This document shows positions 56,126-64,000 of a stretch of DNA of 64,000 nt, piece after piece. How positions within the stretch are numbered: the first letter of the stretch is position 1; each line of letters starts with the position of its first letter. The DNA lies in the NCBI GenBank assembly GCA_003255025.1, contig QANY01002976.1, positions 2,234,115 through 2,298,114 on the forward strand, given 5' to 3'. Below the pieces are notes generated by a model, which was given only the letters and a program-made list of their open reading frames with translations, was not told the DNA's origin and searched no databases. The translations under genes and the position numbers were made by a program. Source of the stretch: Datisca glomerata. Its lineage: Eukaryota; Streptophyta; Magnoliopsida; Cucurbitales; Datiscaceae.

Positions 56126-57958
56126 TTTCATAAATAAATTAATAATAAATTTTTCATGTGTAAAAAAATTAATCTCTGAAAAATGTTTAATTTCATACAT
56201 AAGTAGCATGAGCATATTATTTTTGACTACATAGTTTACTAATTATAATTTTTTCTATCTTGCCTCATTGCTAATCAAATAGCAAATAAATGATCATGGA
56301 TGGTAATAATATCTATATATATTGTAGATAATGGCGTATCAGATATTTAGGGATAAACTGAAATAATATTTAATTATAAAATTACCAATTACAGTGTGAC
56401 CCACTATAATTGTGCACAACTGCAGTGTCGTGCGGCACTACAGTGTTACACACTCGCTACTATAATGTCACGTGTCACCACAGTAGTCCATGTCAATTTC
56501 TGATACCCTATCATTGTTTGACACGGGGCAATTACTGCGAATTAAATATTTATTTTGATTAGATAATTATCTAGATAACAGTTAATTCAAAGTTGACATA
56601 TTTGATTATCCCTATCAACTAATTTATCTGTTATTTCACAAATAACAGATTTAGTTGATTTAAATTACTATCTAATAATAATTTTATTATCTAATTTCAC
56701 AAATTAGATATTGTGTCTCACCTATCGATAATTAAAAAAATCGATAATTATTTATATATATATATATATACAATTTCTGAAAATTATATTTAAATATATA
56801 AATAATTCAATTAATTAATTTTTAATTAGTTAATCATACATAATTATCTCAGAATTATGTCCTTTCCTCAAAATAAAAATTCATTTTACAAGTCAGTCAT
56901 TTTTTCATGTCCTGAAATATTCACACCCTAGACAGCGCAGTTTAGATATGACTTGGGGATCATGAACCTATAATCCTAAGTTCCAATAAACCAGATTACT
57001 AATTAAAATTTTTAATTAAATAATTTTATTTATTAATTTCATTATTACTCCACTATAAATATGGAATTGCGCTCTTAGATATTATATAATGTATTTGTAG
57101 AGTATTCTCAGGTATTCCACTGACATAATCATTTCATGTAGATATGTCCTCTAATTATTGGTTCAAAAATTAAAACTGGTCAAAATTATCATTTTACCCT
57201 TCTAATTACCTCTTGATCCTTAAGTACCATTAATCCACTAGTGAATGACTAACTTATTATAAATTTGAGCTCAATAACCATTCAACTCTAAAATTAACAC
57301 TTAAGGGAATCAATATACGATCCGTTAAGAAAATTTAGATTCCAAATCTTGTAAGATCATGTCTCTAGTCAGCCACATTACTGAATCTCTAAAATAAAAG
57401 TCATTAACCTGATTAACAAACAGATCTTAACGAGTGAATCAAAAGATTCAGTAGACATGCATATGAGTTCATGACTACTCAGGATTCAAACTTATCTACA
57501 TATGATCATCGAATTGATATGTATTAAATCTTTATGATAAACGACACGTTAATAAAAATATTAATTCACGCCGGTCTTATCATATATAATTTTATTATAT
57601 TAAGTTCATTCACTAAGATGTCTATCCATATCAATGATCAGAGTCTAGATCACACTCATTCATATTGCTTACTGAATCGTACTAGCAACCATTCATTAAA
57701 GATTTCATATTTTAATATATTATTGACAATTTTATTCATTATCTACGATCTTCAAAGTACAATTATAAGAAAAATGTAATCATCTATAAATTTCATATCA
57801 AAATGTTAATACACATGCTTTGAGGGCATAACCCCCAACATTTTAGACATTGAACTTTTTTTTTTAAATAATCACATGTTGTCTTAGACTAGTAAATAGG
57901 CTAATAAACAAAATGTGTATATTTATATTATTGGACCGGATAAAATACGGTATCTACA
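55128..57958 (-). repeat. 5' LTR of the Tat element with a nested copia LTR fragment
   Basis: Ends TGTAGATACCGTATTTTATC (57958) and CGTTGCGACA (55128) on the minus strand. LTR sequence is present at 57841-57958 and 55128-56311. The middle, corresponding to roughly 40150-41300 of copy 1, is replaced by copia A-family LTR sequence. It also contains an AT microsatellite at about 56090-56120. Confidence 0.85.
56312..57840 (-). mobile_element. Truncated copia A-family LTR nested in the Tat 5' LTR
   Basis: On the minus strand it begins TGTTGGGGGTTATGCCCTCA at 57840 and follows the LTR at 8574 (GAATGGTTGCTAGTACGATT, GATAATTAAAAGTTT-like, CACTACAG hairpin block) until about 56312, which corresponds to 10835 in that copy; the last 350-400 bp are missing. 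It has one unit of the block duplicated at 8790-9978. No target duplication is seen, and flanking LTR sequence has been lost. Confidence 0.85.
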
Positions 57959-58902
57959 ATTAACCACTAAGTAAAAACTATAGGCTCCATTCTTGATTAA
58001 TTCTACGTCACATAGTTAACACATCATAATAATGTTAAGTGTTATGATATTAAAAAGAAAATGTCCAAACATTTCCAAATTACACATCTAATGTATCTTC
58101 AACATTTGCAATGAACCTCTTCAAGATATGATAGGTCTTTCATCAACTTTCAATTTAAACAAATCCACTGTAAATCAATTAAATGGTATCAGAGACTTTA
58201 GGCCTTTGCATCTGTGAAAGAAATTCCCTGATGTTGATTGAACCGCATCATCTGATCGTGAATTTGGACTAAATATTTCCGATGCTACACTTATATAGAA
58301 CTTGAGAGGGAAAGAGATTCTCTCTGCCGTTAATAAAGCAATGATGGAGAGGCGGTTCATATCAATTGGATCTTTCGATCACAGTTTTAAATTTAACAAC
58401 CTAAACGTTATAAAAAAAATTGCTCTACTTTTTTGGTTGTGTTCAATAATTTTAAAAAATTAATTGTGACCATATTTCATTGTTATAACACGAAGTCTTG
58501 CTTCCACTTGTTGCTTCTACTTCCATTCAAAAAATAACAACTACAAAAAAAAAGTAGTTACTCCGTTAATTGTATAAATTCGCACCTTAAACTTTGTCCA
58601 TAAACTATTTTCTTAAATACACTCCTAGTCAAATTCAAAACTTCAATAAATTACAAATCTCTTTAGAACCATCTTAGTCACTTTTATTCCCTTAAAGAAA
58701 TTGAATTTTTGGTATTGAAAATATTAATATCTCATTAATTTGAGGGTAAAATACAGTTTTATCCCCTACAATTTTTGGTAGCTTTCATTTTAAACCATCA
58801 CTTTAAAAAGTCTCATATAAGACCCTGCAATTACATTGTTGCTCTACATTTTCCCTTTGGTAGATATTCTGCTATCATAAATTAACGGTCTGTCACAGAA
58901 TA
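57959..58902. other. AT-rich spacer with a possible copia primer site
   Basis: No gene supported. TGGTATCAGAGAC near 58183-58195 matches the start of an initiator-Met primer-binding site and could mark a decayed copia element on the plus strand. No gag follows that I can recognise. 58740-58890 (GGTAAAATACAGTTTTATCC) resembles common dispersed non-coding plant repeats. Confidence 0.35.
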
Positions 58903-60144
58903 TGTAACGTCCTGATTCCCGAGGGTTAAACATGCTTGAAATTTCACAATTTACTAATTTCCAATTCAAATAAAACCCTAATTTGAGGAAATCCCCAAAT
59001 TGAAAACCCTAATTTTACCCTAATTTTAATGTTAAATATCGGAAGCATAAAATTATTTTAAAAGAATATTAACTCATTAAACTGTAATAAAGTGAAGCAC
59101 AAAAATCCATAAGACATGAAAAATTAAACACGAATAGTCATAAATTTCTAAAATAACTGAAGTCATAATGTTATAATTAAACTTAGAAATCATAATCATG
59201 CTTACTATGGCAGTCCCTCACTCCTGCTGCTTACCATCATCTACAACACAATCATCTATGGGGGTGAGTATTAAAAATACTCAGTAAGTAAATTCACATA
59301 TTAATAAGTTTCACATGACATAAATATAAACATATAACTCATGCAAATTTATTTCACACGTTCACTGGTCACATAAAATAGTTGTTACAATACATTGATT
59401 TCATGATTAACATATAACTTGAACTTGTACTTATACATGCCAATACTTATACTTGCTTAATCATAACTCGACTAAACATATCCCTCGATTAACAACCTAA
59501 CCAGAACTGTTTCACAACTTAAACTTGAACTTGTAACATGAACGTGAACATGACAGATTGAATGTCCTGAAACTTGATGTCACTTAAGATTATCTGAACC
59601 TTAAGAACGCTAACATGAACATGATGACACCCAACTGTATAAATTGATAACATGACGTGAACAATCTGGTTATTTGATAACCAATGGACATGACTAAGTC
59701 TACTTCTTGTTTACTTATCACTTTTTACTTGAATTAATATTCATATTTCACGTTATCACATATACATGAGTAAACATATAACTTGTTCATGAACATAAAC
59801 GATATAACTAATACATGTATAACTCAAAATATAATCATACATAACATTGTAAATAATTTCATCATAATATGGAAAACAAATAAAACACTTGATCATAAGA
59901 TTGAACATAAAGAAATAAAAAAAATTCACATTATATATTCTACACTTATAACATATGAACCGAATTATTATGTAAATCCACTTACCTGGATTCGCTACGA
60001 ATTAAATTCAGCAACTAATGACATGAAATCCAAGGATCCTAGATCACAACAAATTCATATAATATCCATAATTATTTAATTAACTAAGCGAAGTTGGGAA
60101 CATGTGAAAACCACATCGGGTGTAAATTATCAAAAGATTTAAAA

Positions 60145-60310
60145 TGGTTCAACAAGGTTCGGGTGGTCTGAACTGGTTCGATTCTGTTGTTTTAGGCCGG
60201 TTCGGTCTGGTGGTCGGGTTGAACTGGTTTGGTATGACCGAGTCGGTTCGGTCTAGTCTGGTCTGACTAAACTAGCTCGGCCTGGTCTGAATGAACTTGT
60301 CCAGTTCAGG
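60145..60310. repeat. Short tandem repeats of GGTTCGGTCTGGT type
   Basis: Degenerate repeats of about 10-14 bp (GGTTCGGTCTGGTGGTCGGG, CGGTTCGGTCTAGTCTGG), G/T-rich on the plus strand, directly before the purine minisatellite. Confidence 0.75.
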
Positions 60311-60825
60311 TGAATCGGTTCAAGAGAAGAGGGAAAACAGAAAAGGGAGATGAAGAAGAGGGGGAGAGAGAGACGCAATAGAGGGGGGAGACGAAGGAGA
60401 GAGAGACAGAACAGAGAGGGGAAGGGAGACAAAGAAGAGGGGGGAGAGAGAGAGACGCAACTGAGAGGGGGGAGACAAAGGAGAGAGGGAGACAGAATAT
60501 AGAGGGGAAGGGAGACGAAGAAGAGGGAGATAGAAAGAGAGAAGTAACTGAGAGGGGGAGACAAAGGAGAGAGAGAGAGAGACAGAATAGAGAGGGGGAT
60601 AGAGATGAAAAAGAGGGAGAGAGAGAGACGCAACAGAGAGGGGGAGGCGAAGGAGAGAGAGAGAGAGACAGAATAGAGAGGGGGAGTGGAGACAGAGGAG
60701 AGAGAGAGATAGAACAGAGAGAGGGAGGGAGACGAAGAAGAGGGAGAGAGGGAGAGAGATGCAACAGAGAGGGAGGGGAAGACTAAGGAGAGAGAGACAG
60801 AACAGAGAGAAAAGAAAGGAGAACA
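60311..60825. repeat. Purine-rich minisatellite of about 60-65 bp units
   Basis: About eight units on the theme GAGAGAGACGCAACAGAGAG, GGGGAGACGAAGGAGAGAGA, GACAGAACAGAGAG. Almost entirely A and G on one strand. Three overlapping minus-strand frames of 120-170 Ser/Leu/Pro codons arise only from this repeat and are not genes. Confidence 0.92.
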
Positions 60826-61420
60826 TGAAAATTACCAAATTAAAACTTGCAGACGGCGATGCGATGATGATGCCAAAAATAGATACAATAGGGATGTAAA
60901 TTGCTGGAATTTGAAGACTAAAAGTTCAGATTTGGATAAATATATATAAACATAAAAATGGGATATTTGAATTGAGAAATAGAGAAACTAGAAAAATAAT
61001 AAAGAAATAGGAAGAAAGAAGATGGCTTACTAGAGAATCAACAATAGAGGGATACAAAAAAGAAGAAGGAGATATGGAGGCTTGCTGTCAAACGTTTGAG
61101 AGAGGGAGGTGAAGAACAATGGTAATAAGCAGAGGGTGAAACTGCCAGAGAAAGAGGGAGAGATGGAGAAGAAGATGGGTTTTAGAGTATATATAATATT
61201 AGTTGGTGGGTTACTCTAGGGTGTAGTGTGTGTTAAGGCGTGAGTGGGGGTTAGAATTATAAATCTACCCCTTATAATGCTTGGGGGTATTACAGAATGT
61301 CTAGTTGTCAATACGAGGTAAATAAAACGACGCATAATCACTCTAATTTTTAACCTCAATGAACATGTCAGCATTTACCTTTTTTTCTTTCTTCTTCCTT
61401 CTTCCTCACAAACTTTGGTA

Positions 61421-61500
61421 CTCTTCCTCCATGGCTTCCACATTGTTCTCTTCCTCCATGACTTCCCCATTGTTCTCTTCCTCCATCGCTTCCCCGAACT
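61421..61500 (+). repeat. 27-bp tandem repeat, three units
   Basis: Units start at 61421, 61448 and 61475 (CTCTTCCTCCATGGCTTCCA and variants). The period is a multiple of three, and one frame reads MASTLFSSSMTSPLFSSSIA then a stop at 61500-61502. The composition resembles a plastid transit peptide, but it is only 23 codons and low complexity. Confidence 0.7.
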
Positions 61501-61502
61501 AA

Positions 61503-62239
61503 GTGTGACCATAAGATTTCTCAACCATGTCTAGGCTTGGGTATACTTCAATGGGCCTTGGGTTGGCTTCAATGGGCTTGAGTTCCTTCCCCAAAATAGA
61601 GTGTGGTTAGTCTTAGTTAATGGACTTTTGGCATGTGTAATCCTATTCTAAAAATAATTAGCAACAATAGCCCATAAATAATAGAAGCTGCAAAAGTGAC
61701 TCCTATTAATATAACCACGAACTAAAATAGGACACATCATCGTGAACCACCGAGAAACCCACTCCAACCACGAGCAGCCACAGATAAACTCTCACCAACC
61801 ACTGAGAAACCTATTCACAATAAAAGCCACTGAGATGAGTTTGTGATTCTAAAATTGGAATTTGGTTTCATTGGCAGTGGTGAGACTCATAGGGAACTAT
61901 TGAGGTGTATTACCACTAATCCAGCTCTCAAAATTCTTCGCACAAATGGTGATACTATGACTAGAATATGTGCAAGTAGTGCCACACTAGGAAATAGGTG
62001 CAATTAATGCAACCCTAGAGGAAATACCAAATAGGTGCAATTAATGTCACCCTAGGAAAGACAAAAAACTAAAGTGGCGTAGTCCACAAGGAATTGACAA
62101 TTGAGGGAAACCCTCCCCAATATAAATCAAGAATTTTGTTTAGAAGGATTTTCTTCTTACCTTTTTTTGTAGCCATTTGATAAACTTTTTTTCTCGATTT
62201 TATTCAAAATAAAAAGGATAGTAACAAATATGTATATGC
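61503..62239. other. Gene-free spacer
   Basis: No gene. A small direct repeat, AAATAGGTGCAATTAATG (near 61994 and 62031), is present, as is a run of CCACxGAGAAACC motifs (61745-61835). Confidence 0.5.
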
Positions 62240-64000
62240 ATTTCAAGTAAAATCTATATGTATTTCAAGGGAAAAAACATCAAAGGCAGTAACAAATATG
62301 CACAAATCATAGTACAACTTTTGACAAAAATATGTTTACGACTCATAGACATATATTTAACAAGATATATTTTTTATTCAAAATAAAAGAGACAATAAGA
62401 GTATATTGCAGGTAGTTCTCATATTTTGAGAACACAGAACAATACAGAAATTAGCAAAATAAATATTTTTAATGAGAAGATCTAGCGGCTAAACATAGCT
62501 AAAAGAACAAGTTTATTTATTAAAATAAAAATCACATGGTCAAGGTCAAATGTGTGAGAAAGATAGATAAAGAAATAGAGAGAAACAGAGTACCATACCT
62601 CTCTTTATGCAAAATTCCAGCAAAAGTCTCGCTTAATACTGAAACAATAGTAAAATAGAGAAAGGGAGAGAGACAAAATCACACATCAAAACTCAGTTAA
62701 AAAAATGTAACTATCGATCATTCGTTCGCTATATTCATCAAAGGTTTTACTGAAGCTTACCAGTGAAGATGGTCGTCGGAGGAGATACTGATTGAAGGGA
62801 GGAAAAAATCCTGGAGCCCATACTTGAACATGGATTTTCTTTGAGCTTCAATTTGGAGTCTCTAGTATTAATTTTCTATTAAATGCTCAAGAATAAGAGG
62901 TTGAATGTGAAAATCTTAAAATCTTTGAGCTGTAAATTTGGTTGAAAACATGCCCAAAAAAATGTTCATGGTGGAGGTTGAAGAAGATGGGCGTGGGTTT
63001 ATTTTTTGGTAACATAAAGTTATGTTACTAAGGGCGAAATAATAAGTTCAATATACATAAAAATGTCTACACCTAAATATTTTGAAAGATATTTGATATA
63101 TTTGGAAAGTTTAAAAAACTAGCATAACTTTTTGGATATTTGGATGTATGAATGTTTGGATGTTTAGAATGATATTTAGATGCTGGATATAAATTAGTTG
63201 ACGTAGATGACTAGAACTTCATTGATGTTTTGTTAAAGCTTTGGTTTTGAGATGCTCGTATTTGAATGTCTTTAACTTTATTTCCTTCTAGTTTTAACAA
63301 CATGTTTTATAAGTATCTTTGTTACATCTTCATAATCTATATGTCAAAAATATATTTTCAATTTTCTGATATATAATTAACGAAATATTAATTGTTGAAA
63401 TAACACGAAGACAATATCAAAATTAATTACAATTTAGTAAAATCTGTATGTATTTCAAGTAAAAAACTATAGAAGGCAGTAACCAATATGCAATAAAGTA
63501 CACTGCATCTTTTGGTTGAACATGTTAAAAATATGTTTACGACCGGTAAACATATATTTAACTAGACACATTTATTATTCAAAATAAAAGAGACGGTAAG
63601 AGTATGTTGTAGATAGTTCTCATATTTTCAAATCAAGACAGAAATTGTCAAAACAAACATTTTCAATGAGAAGAACTAGCTACTAAATTTTAAACATGTT
63701 TTGAAATTTTCTGACATATAATTAATGAAATATTGTTACTGTTGAAATATCATGAGACAATATCAAAATCAATTACAACTTAGTAAAATCTATATGTATT
63801 TCAAGGAAAAAAATATAAAATGCAGTAACAAATATGCAACAAAGTACATTGCATCTCCAGACTCACACGGCTAAAAAAAATATTTACAACTCATAAACAT
63901 ATATTTAACCATAGATGTTTTTTATTAAAAATAAAAGAGAGAGTAAACGAATGTTGCATATAGGACACCTGATATTCCTCGCACAGTGGTTGCTCACACT
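62240..64000. repeat. Diverged direct repeats of about 346 bp
   Basis: Three copies share GTAAAATCTATATGTATTTC, GGCAGTAACAAATATGCA, ACATATATTTAAC and TTCAAAATAAAAGAGAC-like blocks: copy 1 about 62240-62530, copy 2 about 63350-63695 and copy 3 about 63696 to the window end. Copies 2 and 3 are adjacent (offset 346 bp). 62530-63350 between copies 1 and 2 is unique-looking AT-rich sequence. Nothing coding. Confidence 0.75.

Larger units (their letters stand above)
49491..57958 (-). mobile_element. Tat/Ogre-type gypsy element, gag-only (TR-GAG-like)
   Basis: A minus-strand LTR element: 5' LTR 57958-55128, PBS 55124-55106, gag region about 54530-51127, 74-bp tandem repeats, a purine-rich end and 3' LTR 50009-49491. 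The PBS complements tRNA-Arg, a trait of the Tat/Ogre lineage. There is no protease, RT, RNase H or integrase in the 5.1-kb interior, and the space after gag is filled by repeats, so the coding loss looks built-in and not a random gap. The 3' LTR is internally deleted (519 bp) and the 5' LTR contains a copia LTR fragment. No clean target duplication: flanking bases are CTGGT and ATTAA. Confidence 0.85.
58903..61294 (+). mobile_element. Probable solo LTR of a gypsy element
   Basis: A 2392-bp unit beginning TGTAACGTCCTGATTCCCGA and ending GCTTGGGGGTATTACA, bracketed by GAATA (58898-58902) and GAATG (61295-61299), 4 of 5 bases. The TGTAACG...TTACA ends are typical of plant gypsy LTRs of the Tekay/Del kind. 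The inside is non-coding, with the purine minisatellite and GGTTCGG repeats listed separately. No internal domain is present. Confidence 0.72.

Noticed and set aside
49491..57958. Target duplication ATTAA around the Tat element
   Set aside because: ATTAA follows 57958 but the five bases directly before 49491 are CTGGT; an ATTAA lies five bases further out, which is not a valid duplication.
60253..60838. Three overlapping minus-strand frames of 126-172 codons rich in Ser, Leu and Pro
   Set aside because: They are translations of the purine-rich minisatellite in all three frames; no domain, and the frames overlap each other.
29990..64000. F-box (SLF/SFB) gene accompanying the RNase genes
   Set aside because: I looked for the N-terminal F-box and FBA-type repeats on both strands and found none; all larger frames are retroelement pieces or repeats.

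Overview
The window is plant nuclear DNA, almost certainly from a eudicot. It is AT-rich, carries spliced genes with GT-AG introns, and most of it is nested plant transposable elements: Ty1-copia, Ty3-gypsy of the Tat/Ogre type, a ULP1-type Mutator-like element, CACTA remnants, a tRNA-derived SINE and MITE-like insertions. I cannot name the species. The only likely host genes are two tandem, same-strand RNase T2 / S-RNase-lineage genes starting near 31.77 kb and 47.46 kb. I see no tRNA, rRNA, CRISPR array or prokaryotic operon.

Layout, left half. 1-11.2 kb: a decayed copia element (A, + strand) split inside its RNase H by a 7.4-kb Mutator-like element (958-8382). That element has about 60-bp imperfect terminal inverted repeats and a 9-bp target duplication with one mismatch. 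It carries a broken MURA-type transposase on the minus strand, a convergent broken DUF1985/ULP1-like gene on the plus strand, and four arrays of a palindromic module. Copia A resumes at 8392 and ends in a long LTR with an internal duplication. 11.2-13.3 kb is gene-poor and holds a SINE with a 17-bp target duplication. 13.3-26 kb holds several broken copia elements in both orientations. 26083-29990 is a young copia element with matching LTRs and a perfect TGAAG target duplication, but it has lost its integrase.

Layout, right half. 31.77-33.3 kb and 47.46-48.85 kb hold the RNase T2-like genes. Between them lie a CACTA remnant, about 4 kb of unrecognised AT-rich DNA, a copia element, a solo Tat LTR with a TTAAT target duplication, and a second Tat LTR that ends about 280 bp upstream of the second RNase gene. 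49491-57958 is a minus-strand Tat/Ogre-type element with a primer site matching tRNA-Arg. It encodes only a gag-like protein and has a 74-bp tandem repeat before its 3' LTR. 58903-61294 is a probable solo gypsy LTR full of purine-rich minisatellite. The last 2.7 kb contains diverged direct repeats and no gene.

Most notable. (1) Both RNase T2-like genes keep open frames, matching introns and the CAS I histidine, but both have lost the two CAS II histidines, so they look like catalytically dead paralogues. (2) The Mutator-like element contains roughly fifty copies of a 10-3-10 palindrome in all its non-coding segments, and two of these arrays end in the same 3' splice-site-like sequence. (3) A gag-only Tat element carries a satellite-like repeat in its 3' UTR.
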